Below the pieces are notes generated by a model. The model was not told the DNA's origin, searched no databases, and worked only from the letters and a program-made list of their open reading frames with translations. From positions 15,260,337 through 15,324,336 of the forward strand of contig AP026538.1 in assembly GCA_026075535.2 (NCBI GenBank): a stretch of 64,000 nt of DNA. The letters run 5' to 3'. The DNA comes from Tricholoma matsutake (Eukaryota > Basidiomycota > Agaricomycetes > Agaricales > Tricholomataceae). The position numbers and the translations under genes were made by a program. How positions within the stretch are numbered: position 1 is the stretch's first letter; every line of letters starts with the position of its first letter. Of the stretch, positions 41,812 to 51,984 are shown one piece after another.

Positions 41812-43275
41812 TCATGGTCGTGTTCGGTTATGATCCGAATCTTGACCCACAGACTTCTTCCAATATCGATCACGCGCAATGTCTCTCTCTATGTCAGAGG
41901 GGAGTCGCTGTTCTCCATAGGTATTGCCGGGATGGTTTGGGATTTTCCTCTGCCTGCCTGATCGATGGGGCAATTGCTGCCATTCCTGTTGATCTTCACA
42001 TCTTGGACAAAAGTCCTCAGTGTTAACTGGAGGCGGCGGAGGAGGAGCATTAGTCACATTGTCATGCGCCTTTTGCTCACTTGGTAAATCATCATCATCT
42101 TCTGATGATGGAGGAAGGGGCAGATTTTGTGGCGGTATAGGGTCATCGCCATCCGTTCCAGATGAGTGGTCATCATCTTCTGGTTCTGGAGGTGGAAAAT
42201 CACCAAGGTCTGTCTTGGCAGGAGTTTTAGCTCCGGGACAGCATGGGAACATCGTTTCATCAAATAGTGCCGTGGCACCAATGAATATTGCGCCATTTTG
42301 TTGCATGAAACGATATGCTTTAATGCCATCTTCTACTCCAAGGTACATCATTAACTCCGATCGAGGAGATAATGTTGTTGGACGTTTTTCCTTTGGTAGA
42401 TAGACATAAGCACCGCAACCGAAGACCTTCAGATTGTTTAGATCTGGGCGGACCTTTGTCAGGTCCTCAAAAGGTGTCAGCCATTTCAGGCGCCTTATTG
42501 GGGTTCGGTTGTATAAATGTGTTGCATGTTCTATGCAAAATTCCCACCATGATTGTGGTAGACAAGCGGTGAATCGCAAGGTTTGCGACTTTTCCATTAT
42601 TGTCCTTATGGTGTGCTCTGCGCGCCCGTTCTGTTGATGAACATGGGGTGCAGACATCTCTATTTTGATGCCTAAGTCCTTGAGCTGTTTTTGTAGCTCA
42701 CGATCCTTGAACTCCCCCCCTGGATCGACACACCAGTGCTTGATTGTAGCGCCATATTGGGTTTTAGCCATTGCTTGAAATTGTCTAATCGCTGCAGGAG
42801 CGTCAGATTTCTTTCTGAGACATTGGACCCAAATATGTGACGTTTTGTCATCCAGAAATACAATGAAGTATTTATGTTTGTGGTATGATAGTACCGGGAG
42901 TTCCTTTAGGTCGGAATGTATTAATTCAAAGGATTTGTCAGCTCGTGAGTCTGACTTGGGAAAAGATTTTGAGGTCATTTTCCCTTCTGCACACCCTGGA
43001 CATATAATTTTGTCTTTAGGAATAATTAAATTCCTTGGGAATTTTATGGTGCTTTTAGGCATTTTCCCTAGCGCCTCTTTGGATGGGTGTCCAAGTCGCC
43101 TATGCCAAGTCAAGTAGTCAGCAACATAAATGGTCGCGACATTAACCTTTTTGGTGCTCAATATATGAGTCCGAGCCCAATAGATTGTGTCTTTCCTCCT
43201 TAGAGGGACACAATGCATGATCGGGTTTCCATGCTCGATAAATGAAATGTGTGCGGAGGAACCACCGCACATCAC
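41812..43275 (-). CDS. Copia integrase and linker
   Basis: The zinc-binding region reads HRRLGHPSKEALGKM...CPGCAEGKMTS. The core has HSDLKELPVLSYHKHKYF, FLDDKTSHIWV, CVDPGGEF, APHVHQQNGRAEHTIRT and YNRTPIRRLKW, followed by KVFGCGAYVYLP and a Pro/Asp-rich linker. The expected D,D-35-E triad positions are occupied by D, D and E. Its start is defined by a frameshift near 43270 relative to the gag-protease frame, and it ends at an in-frame TGA (41812-41814). The codon context (CCATGACC on the coding strand) fits a CGA to TGA change. Confidence 0.93.
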   Translation of the reverse strand: MMCGGSSAHISFIEHGNPIMHCVPLRRKDTIYWARTHILSTKKVNVATIYVADYLTWHRRLGHPSKEALGKMPKSTIKFPRNLIIPKDKIICPGCAEGKMTSKSFPKSDSRADKSFELIHSDLKELPVLSYHKHKYFIVFLDDKTSHIWVQCLRKKSDAPAAIRQFQAMAKTQYGATIKHWCVDPGGEFKDRELQKQLKDLGIKIEMSAPHVHQQNGRAEHTIRTIMEKSQTLRFTACLPQSWWEFCIEHATHLYNRTPIRRLKWLTPFEDLTKVRPDLNNLKVFGCGAYVYLPKEKRPTTLSPRSELMMYLGVEDGIKAYRFMQQNGAIFIGATALFDETMFPCCPGAKTPAKTDLGDFPPPEPEDDDHSSGTDGDDPIPPQNLPLPPSSEDDDDLPSEQKAHDNVTNAPPPPPPVNTEDFCPRCEDQQEWQQLPHRSGRQRKIPNHPGNTYGEQRLPSDIERDIARDRYWKKSVGQDSDHNRTRP

Positions 43276-44932
43276 TTCCGTCTTGTAAAAAGACCCCCAT
43301 TGACATCAATCGAGTATTAATGTCGGGTATGTAGTAGACGGGGTATAACCGCGTTTCACGCATCTCTGACTTCCCGTGACATACTACCTGGTGTTTAATG
43401 AAGACTGCTCCTTTTCCTACTATATGAGTAGTACCAGTGGCCGTTTGGACCAAGGTAGAGTCCTTTCTCAGTAAAGGCTCATAAGAAGCGAAATCTTTTA
43501 TTTCACCAGTGAAGTGTTTTGATGCGCCTGAATCCATGATCCAGTCGGCACCTTTCTTACAATCTCCCTTTGCACACATAGCACATATATTAAGATCTAA
43601 ATAATTCCATGATACATTTAATAGCGGTAAAATTTCACATGAAAAGTTCGCTGTATTCATAGGAATATTAATCTTAGTGCTTGTGGCAGGGAAAAGGACT
43701 GACCTGTCATCATATGCCCCTGTATCAAGGGGTTCATCGATGAGCATTTCGTCGACGGCTTTCCACACTTCCTCATCAGACACCGGAGGTTCAGATCCGA
43801 GGGAGACGGTATCGTCTTCTACCTCCTCGATCCTAGACTCGGGTTCTGGTTCTATCCTTCTTCTCTTTCCTTCTTGCACTGTCAGGTGCTCTTCCAGCGG
43901 TCGCAGATTTTTTGCGCTGTGCGGAAGTTGCATTTGCTCGAGGGTGTCTCGAGCTTGCTGATATTCGGCATAAACCAAATGAGAGGTAGAGGCCGCGCCC
44001 ATATATGCCTGTGCAGGCAGTCGGCGGCGAGGATCCCTTGTGGGAGTGTGTTTGCATCTTTCGATGCACTGTATAAGCAGCATCGGCGGTATGATGGTGC
44101 CATTACCATTTATGGTGGTATAGGCTTTGGAGGCGAGGTGGGTATGTTTATCCTTCGGCTTCTCCTCCTTAGTCTTTCTGTCCCCACATCGTCCACACTT
44201 TCGGGACGAGTCTCCGTTGCTGTTTTGCCCTTCTTTGGGCTGCCATTTGGGGTTTCCCCCTTTGCGCTTAACAGCAGAAAGTTTGTTGGCCTGAGGCTGG
44301 CCAGCGGGCTTTCCTACTGCTGTGCGCCTTGAGGCTTCAGCGACAATGGAGTCCTTGACATGTTTAAATGTCAAGGCGCTAGTAGCAGTTGTGTTAAGGA
44401 CCGTTGCAGACAAGGAATCGTACTTGCGCGGCATCGCAGCCAGTAGAATCATTGCTTGCACTAGCTCGGGGATGGCGACGTTAGCAGCCATAAGGCACTC
44501 AAATTTGTCTGCCATTCTAGCAATCTCCGGTGCGGGGTTCGCAGCCGGGATCTTGATCGCTATTGCGGACCTAAAGTCTGCGAAGACTTGGGAGGGGCCA
44601 TCCACACCATAATCGGTGCGGATGAGATCCCACACCTCCTCAGCAGTGTCCTTTGAGTTGGCACACTGATGAATGGAGGGGGCCAGGCAGAGCACTATGC
44701 TACCAATGGCCTGGTCATTTTTGTTGCTCCAGGTCTGGAGCTTGGCATTAGCATCCGCTACCAAAGTAGCATTCGTCGCTGTCAAGGGAGGCGCCGGGGG
44801 CGGTTTTTGCTCCGCCCCGCTAGTTATTTGCCAGAGGCCCTGAGACCTGAGCCACACCTTCATTGAGTCGGCCCATTGAATGTAATTTGATCCGTCGAAA
44901 GTTTGAACGAGTTTCTCAAGAGTTGAAGACAT
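43142..44932 (-). CDS. Copia gag and aspartic protease
   Basis: The start at 44932 (MSSTLEKLVQTFDGSNY) was chosen because copia gag proteins begin close to this motif. An upstream ATG at 44965 is in frame. The UBN2-type gag block contains YIQWADSMKVWLRSQ and EEVWDLIRTDYG. A degenerate Cys cluster KCGRCGDRK replaces a standard CCHC knuckle. The protease active site is WIMDSGASKHFTG near 43535. After LMSMGVFLQDGSDV the frame slips by one base and the last residues are out of frame. The slip lies after the protease, so it is more likely a mutation than a programmed gag-pol frameshift. Confidence 0.93.
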   Translation of the reverse strand: MSSTLEKLVQTFDGSNYIQWADSMKVWLRSQGLWQITSGAEQKPPPAPPLTATNATLVADANAKLQTWSNKNDQAIGSIVLCLAPSIHQCANSKDTAEEVWDLIRTDYGVDGPSQVFADFRSAIAIKIPAANPAPEIARMADKFECLMAANVAIPELVQAMILLAAMPRKYDSLSATVLNTTATSALTFKHVKDSIVAEASRRTAVGKPAGQPQANKLSAVKRKGGNPKWQPKEGQNSNGDSSRKCGRCGDRKTKEEKPKDKHTHLASKAYTTINGNGTIIPPMLLIQCIERCKHTPTRDPRRRLPAQAYMGAASTSHLVYAEYQQARDTLEQMQLPHSAKNLRPLEEHLTVQEGKRRRIEPEPESRIEEVEDDTVSLGSEPPVSDEEVWKAVDEMLIDEPLDTGAYDDRSVLFPATSTKINIPMNTANFSCEILPLLNVSWNYLDLNICAMCAKGDCKKGADWIMDSGASKHFTGEIKDFASYEPLLRKDSTLVQTATGTTHIVGKGAVFIKHQVVCHGKSEMRETRLYPVYYIPDINTRLMSMGVFLQDGSDVRWFLRTHFIYRAWKPDHALCPSKEERHNLLGSDSYIEHQKG

Positions 44933-45139
44933 GATTTTGTGGTGGCAGCTGTTAAAAGCACTCAATCAGTCTTTTTACTCAATAAACACGTTTAACGTTC
45001 TCAGGAGAAAACACTCCTTCAGAGTGGTTAACCCTAGTCAACCTAGGTTTTATGTGCAGCTCGCAGGGAGCGCAAGGTTATAATTTGGAGACGATGAAGT
45101 CAACGTCGTTCGCAGGCAATTAAGGCGCGTTCGCGACGT

Positions 45140-45159
45140 GCCCAGCAGGGCCCATAACC
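45140..45159 (-). promoter_or_regulatory. Primer-binding site of copia, probably half-tRNA type
   Basis: Right after the 5' LTR the minus strand reads GGTTATGGGCCC. This is complementary, with one difference, to the anticodon stem-loop of initiator tRNA-Met (GGGCUCAUAACC) and not to a tRNA 3' end. Drosophila copia and yeast Ty5 are known to prime with such half-tRNAs. Confidence 0.55.
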
Positions 45160-45433
45160 TGTTGGAGCAGACTATATACGCTGCACAGTGGAAGAGACAA
45201 CACGTTCCTTACAACCTACCTGGGGTTTACTTAGACTTACAGCTAGGGTTAGCAGAGGTAAGAACACTGTATTCCTACTACGGTACAGGTTCTCCTTATA
45301 TACATAATAATAAGGACGTCACATGACTCAGGAATGTGTTTACCGCATGTATGCGCAGTAAGCGCAGTAACATGCGTATGCTGCATGTATTGCCTCATGT
45401 ATACAGCATGCATCACTGGGATTAATTTCAACA
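45160..45433 (-). repeat. 5' LTR of copia
   Basis: 274 bp, one difference from the other LTR. Confidence 0.95.
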
Positions 45434-45613
45434 GGGTGGTGCTTACCAGGTGGGTATTCCCCTTCTGGGGTCTCCTGGTGTTGCTCCCCGTGCTCCTGAC
45501 CATGATCGATACCCTCACATCCCATTTTGACGGGGAGGAGGGGGGTTGCCAGGGGTGTCATTGGGTGTGGGTTTGGCTCACGTCAGTCTGTCGTTACTCA
45601 TGTAGATTAGAAC

Positions 45614-45712
45614 CTAGAAACAAAACAAATGAATTAGTTAGTTTACAAAAGTAAAAAACAAATGAAAAAAAAAACTTACTATGGCCCAAATGATGATTGC
45701 GTCATTTGGGCG
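45614..45712 (-). other. Hairpin-intron cassette, I-1 copy
   Basis: Minus strand: hairpin GCCCAAATGA...TCATTTGGGCC (45683-45712), then a 66-nt intron 45679-45614 with GTAAGT, CTAAC and TTTCTAG, then GTTCTAA. Upstream on the same strand a short frame (45913-45713) is rich in Pro and Thr, as in E3 and J. Confidence 0.75.
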
Positions 45713-45952
45713 TCATTCGGCATCGAAACCAGTCGTTTCCGGTCTTGGGGGCTCGTCTAGAGATGGGGGTGAAGTGGGAGTGGTGGGAGTTGCTGGGTTG
45801 AGGTGGTTGAGGTGGGGGGATGGAGGTGGCATGCTTGTCGTCGTTGGTGGTGGTGGGAGTTGATGAGCTGGCAGGTGTGATGACACGGCTATGTGCTTTG
45901 TCATCACACCCACGGGAAGGTATGTAGTGTAGTATGATCACTTACCTGTAAT

Positions 45953-46032
45953 GACTGTTTAGCCTAATGGTATTGTTGTCGGTTTATGCTTACATAATCT
46001 TCTGTAGTCAAGTGTTCAATTCTCGTCTGTGT
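45953..46032 (+). ncRNA. tRNA-like sequence, right end of I-1
   Basis: A box A-like TTTAGCCTAATGG (45958-45970) and a box B-like GTGTTCAATTCTC (46013-46025) lie in an 80-base unit on the plus strand, pointing out of the element. It differs from the left-end unit, so the two ends took different tRNA-like heads. Confidence 0.55.
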
Positions 46033-46348
46033 GTTTAATTTTTCATACTATATTACTAAGCAAGGCTGCTTTCATTCCTATCAGAATCCTATGTTGTCTG
46101 ATGTCTTAGCATAACTTTGGACTAGTCCTATGTGATTTATATGATCGGAAATTCCTAGGAAATTCTGATAGTCCGATTGGACTCTGATCAGACTACATCG
46201 GACTGGACTAGGACTAAATGTGCCATTTCATGTCAATTTGGCTGGTGAAAATGACATCGGAATATGGTTGGATTCCAATCGGAGTCCAATCGGAATCATC
46301 GGAATCATCGGATTCCTATAGGAATATGGGGGGGAGTGTAAAGACCTC

Positions 46349-46356
46349 CTCAAACC
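46349..46356. repeat. 8-bp target duplication CTCAAACC, right of I-1
   Basis: Exact copy of 38487-38494; an S-type sequence continues after it. Confidence 0.9.
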
Positions 46357-47109
46357 CCTCACGCCATCTGCATTTATGTCAGGTTTTTCAACCAAAGATT
46401 TCCAAATTCCTACCAACAGATTCACACAATCACGGGATCAAAACCTTATGCCGATGTGTTGAGTTTAGTGCATTGATCCACAATGTTTTTGACTTGCTGT
46501 TTACGTCTTATATCTCACTCCCCATCTCACTTGGCATTGGGCGCCATAAGACATGTGATGTTGGTGTTGGACGAAGTTTGTTGTGGCTGAATCAGTGGAG
46601 TCCACTGCACATGGCATGTTAGCGCTCCTGGTGATGCTCAGGTGGCAGAAGCTCAGTGTGTGTGATATATCCTCAGCGTAGAGTACGCCGGTGCATGCCT
46701 CTGCATAGAGCCCTACCGCATACCTATTGACTTCCACTTCCATCCCAGTCTGAACCTGAATGCAGTGCTGCTGGGGTTGAGGAGGAACTCCAGCTACTAA
46801 GGTGGCTGTGAATTGTTATCAAGACATAGATGTTGTTGGAGACAATGATATCATTTACCATGAGAAGGTCAATATGGAGTAAGACGACAAGGAAGTGGGT
46901 TCTGACACAGGCATTCTTCCACTACTTCACCCATGATGGCAAACGAAATTGACACCCTATGTACTCCTCCCTCTCTATGTTGTCTATGGTGGAGATACCG
47001 GGTCACAGTGACTCTCGACCTTGTCTTCCATCCACAGGAGAGAGGGAGGATGTATGACATGTGTAGGCCACCTACCATATCCATTAATCAGATCCTAGAC
47101 GCTAATCAT
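46357..47109. other. No gene recognised
   Basis: S-like sequence for about 30 bp, then mixed open frames such as 46933-47117 (plus), none with a known motif. Confidence 0.45.
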
Positions 47110-47117
47110 ACTTCTTT
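47110..47117. repeat. 8-bp target duplication ACTTCTTT, left of J
   Basis: Seven of eight bases match ACTTCTTC at 49005-49012; the difference is one transition. Confidence 0.75.
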
Positions 47118-47442
47118 GAGGTCTTTACTGTGCCCCACATATTCCGAGCCAGTCCACGTGGAATTTGCTGGACTCCGCACAGACTAGCTCAGACTGGACC
47201 CACTCATTTGGCTCAAATGTCCTGTATATTGCTCAGACTCCTAGAGAGTCCGCACGGACTTTTGTGGAGTCCGAGCTATTTTTGGACTTTTACTCGGAGT
47301 GCACATGGACTTTGTCCAAGCAACATCAATTTACTCGGACTCAGACAGACTCGGACAGATACATGTCCGAGTCAAGTCCGAGTTGAGTCCATGGATGCAC
47401 AACAGAGGCTTAGCTGACTACAGAAAAATTATGTATTAAAGT

Positions 47443-47508
47443 AGAATCAAACCCCAAGCCTTGTCGCCAAGCATAAATAGCGCAATTAACCACTACACCA
47501 CAGAGCCG
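47443..47508 (-). ncRNA. tRNA-like sequence, left end of J
   Basis: The minus strand starts GGCTCTGTGGTGTAGTGG (box A-like TGGTGTAGTGG) and has box B-like GGTTTGATTC about 40 bases later. Size (about 70 bases) and order are close to a real tRNA. A flawless cloverleaf is not formed. Confidence 0.6.
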
Positions 47509-47563
47509 TTATCAGTAAATGCAAACAATTGCACTATCTAACCATATTTAAATCACGTGACTC

Positions 47564-47800
47564 ATGTGCAAGTTCAAGACGCGTCAACAATCATTGTTGA
47601 TGTTGATCACCACCATCACTCTTGACGCCACTGCCTCCCACCTCCCTCTACCACCACCACCGCCCAGTCAGCCCCTGCCTCTGATGCCTCTTGCACCATC
47701 AGCAACAAACAGCAAACTAGCTGAGCCGATGCAACAGGACCCAATGAGCCAAGCTGACACAATGGGCCCAAACGACAATAATCATCGTTTGGGCCCCTAG
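47564..47800 (+). other. Short Pro/Thr-rich open frame over the J hairpin
   Basis: The 78-codon frame contains TLDATASHLPLPPPPPSQ and ends MGPNDNNHRLGP across the hairpin. The E3 frame (29518-29775) has the matching order TLDTAATALPP ... LGPNDDSCCLGP. The hairpin itself forces the LGP and GPND residues. Only the Pro/Thr-rich part is independent evidence for a shared peptide. Confidence 0.35.
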
Positions 47801-47861
47801 TAAGTGTTTTTTTTTGTTTTTTGTTTTATCAATCAGCTAATTGTATTTTATTGCCTTTTAG
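47764..47861 (+). other. Hairpin-intron cassette, J copy
   Basis: Hairpin GGGCCCAAACGA...TCGTTTGGGCCC (47764-47796), the most perfect copy, with both CG steps kept. Intron 47800-47861 (62 nt): GTAAGT donor, GCTAAT branch, TTTTAG acceptor, then GTTGTATGCTAC. Confidence 0.8.
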
Positions 47862-48144
47862 GTTGTATGCTACTGGGCACGACCTGCCATGACAAAAAAC
47901 GCGCAACCCATGCACATGCCCACCCAATCCCCTCCTCCCCATTCAAACGGGATGTGAGGCTGTCGACATGGGCTAGGAGGGTGCCCAGGGATGCCAGGAG
48001 ACCCCAGAAGGGGGATACCTGCCTAGTAAGCACCCACCAACCTCCATAATCGCGCCACATCGCACTGACGTGCCCAAACCCCCCCCCCCCCCAAAAAAAA
48101 AAATACAGAAACCCAAACGGGGAACGATGGCGATGAACGATGAC

Positions 48145-48470
48145 AAGCCACCCACCCCCAGCCTCATGAGCAACTGCTCGTGGGGTGGAACATGGGTGGA
48201 ATGATGCCCAGACGCAGGGAAAGGAGACGACAACAATGCACCACATGCCCCCAGCCTCACGAGCAACTGCTCGTGGAGTGGAACATGGGTGGAACGATGC
48301 CCAGACACAGGGAAAGGAGACGACAACAACGCACCACCCACCCCCAGCCTCACGAGCAACTGCTTGTGGGGTGGAGAGTGGGTGGAACAACACCTAGGTG
48401 CAGGGATAGGAGATGACAGCGCACCACCCGCCCCCAGCCTCACAAGCAACTGCTCGTGGGGTGGATCACT
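48145..48470. repeat. Four-unit CGAGCA palindrome array in J
   Basis: Units of about 93 bp carry AGCCTCACGAGCAACTGCTC near 48164, 48258, 48350 and 48444, with the spacer GGTGGAAC...GATGCCCAGAC. This is the most regular array in the window and shows that the palindrome is the conserved core of a tandem unit. Confidence 0.85.
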
Positions 48471-48773
48471 GGTGGAACGACAACAACGACAAGCCACCCG
48501 CCTCCATCGTGGGGTCGTGGGGTGGGTTTTTTTTTCTTCTTTTTCTTTTAGCCCTCCCCCACATTTCGGGGGGAGTTTTTTTTTTTTAAATCTATAGTTT
48601 GTAATGTAATTATTATTAGTTTTTTTTGTATTTCTTTGATTGTATTGTATACTCCCTCGCGTCTAATGTGAGGGATGCAGTTAATAAAATTTATTTGTTC
48701 AATTTTTGAAAGATAAATACTTGAGTTTGAGTTTGAGTGTCATAAATAAACTATGTATTACTAACAAATAATT

Positions 48774-48858
48774 CTCCTGTGGCTCAACTGGTTGATCACA
48801 TGTGTTTGGTTTGTTGTGTGATGACTTGGAGGTCTTGGGTTCAATCCTTGCTCTGCAC
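48774..48858 (+). ncRNA. tRNA-like sequence, right end of J
   Basis: Plus strand CTGTGGCTCAACTGGTTGA (box A-like) and GGGTTCAATCC (box B-like, one of the best in the window). It is the same family as the left-end unit of I-1 and I-2 but in outward orientation at the other end. Confidence 0.65.
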
Positions 48859-49004
48859 ACCTATATTTTGTAGGCACGTCATGACTTTCATAAAGTCTGA
48901 AAAGCTTGGAACTCGTAAGATATCAAATTGACCCAGATTCTGCATACAGACTAGCTTGGACTGTGCGGAGTCCACTAGAACATGTGGGGCACTGTAAATT
49001 ACTG

Positions 49005-49012
49005 ACTTCTTC
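49005..49012. repeat. 8-bp target duplication ACTTCTTC, right of J
   Basis: Partner of 47110-47117. Confidence 0.75.
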
Positions 49013-49630
49013 GGTAGGAGGATAACAGAGCAATCCAATTTCATCTGCACCTGCCACTGCCACTCTAACATCCACTATAAGAATATTCCCTATGTGGAGG
49101 CGGTGGACATCATTCCTGACTTTCACCATCAGGGACGTGGACAGGCAGCCACTCACAGGAGAGTCAGTTTCTAGTCTTGAGGTTCATAGAGAACAACGCG
49201 GTGGTTCTTAAAGAGTGGGATAAGTGTGACCGTGAAGTGGAGAAAGTGGGAGGGAGTAACAAGCAGTGCCTCGAACATGAGCACCAGCGCTATCTATATC
49301 ACATTCAACAGCAGAATGCACATTGGAACGCTCTGCTACTTCATCATTACCAACAGGTACATTCTGTCCCTCCGAACTAACCACACTATCGCATTCAAGG
49401 GCCATACCACCACTACGGTCTTCACCACCACTGTATTCTGTACCATCACCGGACCCAACATTGGGACTTCCCAAAAGGCTCAACAGCCTCTGTCTATGAT
49501 AGCACTAACTAACACTCAACGGAGAATATTTATCTGTCTCCCTCAAGCCACCGGAAAGTCAACAAATAAAATGCTGCGTCGCATGACTCGTACACTGGTG
49601 TCACCCATGTCTATGCTCGCCAAATTGTTG
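49013..49630. other. Coding-like remnant, unidentified
   Basis: Two overlapping plus frames (49177-49380 and 49226-49640) have no known motif. The sequence interrupted by J (47040-47109 joined to 49013) may belong to the same lost gene. Confidence 0.35.
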
Positions 49631-49639
49631 ACGGCCTTG

Positions 49640-50745
49640 AGGTCGCTGACGGTGTTTGCAAATCTCATGCGGACATGTGTTGAGCTTGGGACCTGCGTCT
49701 ACGAGGTTATTGAGACCCTTTGGCGACAGGCAGGTCTTGTTTTTCTTGTGATAATTGTGTGGTATTCTTACCCTCAGCGGTTACAGTACATTCAAACCCC
49801 TCACGCCATTGAGCGTTGAGCACCAGAACACAATTCTTCCACCTAAAGTTCTTGCAAGCATGATGAAGTCCTGCTTGTTGTGACGCTGTAACAGTTTGCA
49901 AATCTCACACGGACATGCGTTGAGCTTGGGACCTGCGTCTATGAGGTGTTATCGAGACCCTTTGGCGACAGGCAGGTCTTGTTTTTCTTGTGATAAGTGT
50001 GTGGTATTCTTGCCCTCGGCGGTTACAGTACATTCAAACCCCTCATGCCGTTGAGCATTGAGCACCGCACGGAGAATGTCATGGTAGTTCTGCCATTTCC
50101 AGTTCTTTCCATTATGCAAGCCTCACGCTGATATGCGTTGAGTATGGGTATATCTCCAAGCTGTTATCCATCCCCTTTGGCGCCAGGCAACTCTTCATTT
50201 CAAGTTCTTCAACCTGCAACTTCATTCTTACTTGATGCACTCAAGGACAACAAGTCTGAGCAAGGACACTTGCAAACACATTTACTGGAGATGAACCTTG
50301 TCCATGCTGCTCAGGTTGCCAACACTATTCTTGGCAATGAGATGTTCACACATTATGACCAACCTCGGATTGCCGACCTTTATGAGACGGCTGGTTGAAA
50401 CCCCTCACGCCATTGAGCATTGAGCACTCGAACATCACACTAGTTCCATTGGTTACTGTGAGACTGCAACAGTTGTTACTTATCACGCTATATGTGTTGA
50501 GTTTGGGACTGACATCTACAAGCTGTTATCCATCCCCTTTGGCACCAGGCAACCCTAAGTCCAGGTGGTTACAACATGCTGAACCCTCATGCCATGGAGC
50601 ATTGAGCACCGCATGTACAATGTCACAGTATTTCTGCCATTTCATGCCTCACGTTGATATGTGTTGAGTTTGGGACCTTCATCTACAAGCTGTTATCCAT
50701 TCCCTTCGGCACCAGGCAATTCTTCGTTTTCAAGTTCTTCCAAGT
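49640..50745 (-). repeat. S repeat array, second locus
   Basis: Reverse-complement S blocks recur, with TCAAACCCCTCAYGCCRTTGAGC at about 49794, 50036, 50396 and 50582 and AAGCTGTTATCCATYCCCTTYGGC at about 50158, 50520 and 50690. Unit spacing is about 185-360 bp. Part of 50195-50395 is unrelated and open in frame. Confidence 0.75.
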
Positions 50746-50929
50746 AGGAGCTGACCAGTTACATACAAAATACAACTGCAAATTTTACTGATAAGACCAA
50801 GCTGCTGGATGTTATCCCATGAGTGACCCTCCGAGCATCCATCGTGCCCATACCCATTGAGTGAGTCCCCGTGGGAGTCGCTCATCGCACGATCATCGAC
50901 ACGATGAGTGGGGCGATTGATGTATCTTT
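50746..50929. other. Short CG-richer segment
   Basis: Around 50820-50915 the sequence repeats GAGTGA...CGATCATCG-like words. Nothing recognised. Confidence 0.3.
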
Positions 50930-51335
50930 TCGTGTTTCCCATGGAAAAATGTCATGTGTTTTCTCGATTCGTGTTTCTCTGGGAAACACGTGTAATGTTT
51001 CCAAAGCATATTTCCAATACATAAACTATAAGGTTTTTCAACAGACACATGCATGGATCCTTGATACATTTATTTCTTAGGAACATGGTAAGAAAAATGT
51101 AACAAATTTTTAAAGTAAACAATATGGAAACACTTTCCATTTTTTCTACCTGTTTCTTAGAGAAAAATTCTTGGATAAATGTCTGATTTTTTAAATTAAA
51201 ACAGCTGACAAACATCATTCATGTTTTTAAGATTTCACCTGTGAATACTTTCTACATATTTCTCATGGAAACATGGATCAGAAATCTCAAAACACATATC
51301 CTGATCCATGTTTCCAGAGGAAACAGCACCCAGCC
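50930..51335. repeat. Segment rich in GTTTCC/GGAAAC palindromes
   Basis: Six pairs of GTTTCCn(2-5)GGAAA-type words lie between 50935 and 51325. The two outermost are oriented as weak inverted ends. It may be a MITE-like unit, but no target duplication was identified. Confidence 0.35.
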
Positions 51336-51960
51336 CCAGCAGTGACCAAAAACATAAAGCAGTGGTCAGGATCTTGAAAACTTCACAGTAGTAGGAATAT
51401 CTGGTGGATGAAGGTATTGCAGCCCTAGTGAAGTGCGAAAAAAGACAAAGAGCTCAAAAGACAAGTTCATGTCATAACACGTTTCCATTTTTGCTGCTGA
51501 CCGTTGAGTGTCAAGGCTTGCTAAGAAGAAAATTGATGAGAAAGGTGCACTTGTCCTCCTGTACCCACCTGAGAGACACCTCCAGTAGCTGACATTGGAA
51601 AAAAAAAAAGCACGATGGGGTGTGTCAAGTAATGGATGAGAAGGTGTGATTGAGAAAGCTCCCAAAGTCGTCGAATAGAACATTGAGAGCATGGCAATTG
51701 GTCAAGGCACAAAACAAAAACATGATGGAAGAGAGGAAGAGAGTGATGGCGAAAATGTTCATATGATTGTGATTTCCATAATGTCTCCCTCGAAAACTAG
51801 ATGGATTGACAAAGCAGAGAAACAATGACATCGGCCACATCCTGAAAGAACGACGACCACAAGTGGGTGGGCAGGTGAAGAAGCATGAGCGGTGAATATA
51901 TCTTGATCCAAATAGTCTGCCCAGCAAAATGACCAGGCTGCAAAGTTAGATGGGCGACAA
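51336..51960. other. No gene recognised
   Basis: Minus frames at 51366-51692 and 51625-51927 contain hydrophobic runs but no family motif. Confidence 0.4.
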
Positions 51961-51984
51961 GCATATATACCCAAACAGAGGCTC

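Larger units (their letters stand above)
39760..45433 (-). mobile_element. Ty1/copia LTR retrotransposon, almost intact
   Basis: Two 274-bp LTRs (39760-40033 and 45160-45433) differ at one base, ATG versus ACG near 39803/45203. They start TGTTGG and end TTTCAACA. A 5-bp duplication, a primer-binding site, a purine tract and gag-protease-integrase-RT/RNase H on the minus strand are all present. Only one stop and one frameshift were seen in the coding part. CG dinucleotides are frequent, unlike the older relics, so the insertion is recent. Confidence 0.97.
38495..46348. mobile_element. I-1: non-autonomous hAT-like element with nested copia
   Basis: The ends are ...CTTTGCACTCCCCCCCGTATTCCTAT and its imperfect complement. 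A perfect 8-bp duplication flanks it. Subterminal sequence repeats GGAGTCCGA many times on both sides. Inward lie a tRNA-like sequence on each side, C-run/G-run hairpins, CGAGCA palindromes and the hairpin-intron cassette. Without the copia element it would be about 2.2 kb. Copy I-2 (57066-59047) has the same order. No transposase is present. Confidence 0.85.
47118..49004. mobile_element. J: non-autonomous hAT-like element related to I
   Basis: The ends contain TTTACTGTGCCCCACAT and the complement of TTTACAGTGCCCCACAT at the same distance (19 bases) from the flanking 8-bp duplication. Subterminal TCCGAGTC copies resemble those of I. The order inside is tRNA-like (minus), cassette (plus), four CGAGCA palindromes, C-run/G-run hairpin, tRNA-like (plus). 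No transposase is present. Confidence 0.8.

Noticed and set aside
43142..43275. Programmed gag-pol frameshift in copia
   Set aside because: The slip lies after the protease active site and before the integrase, not at a gag/protease border, and I saw no slippery heptamer with a downstream structure.
48145..48470. Regularly spaced palindromic repeats resembling a CRISPR array
   Set aside because: The genome is a fungus, spacers are similar to each other, and the same palindrome is scattered irregularly in other elements.
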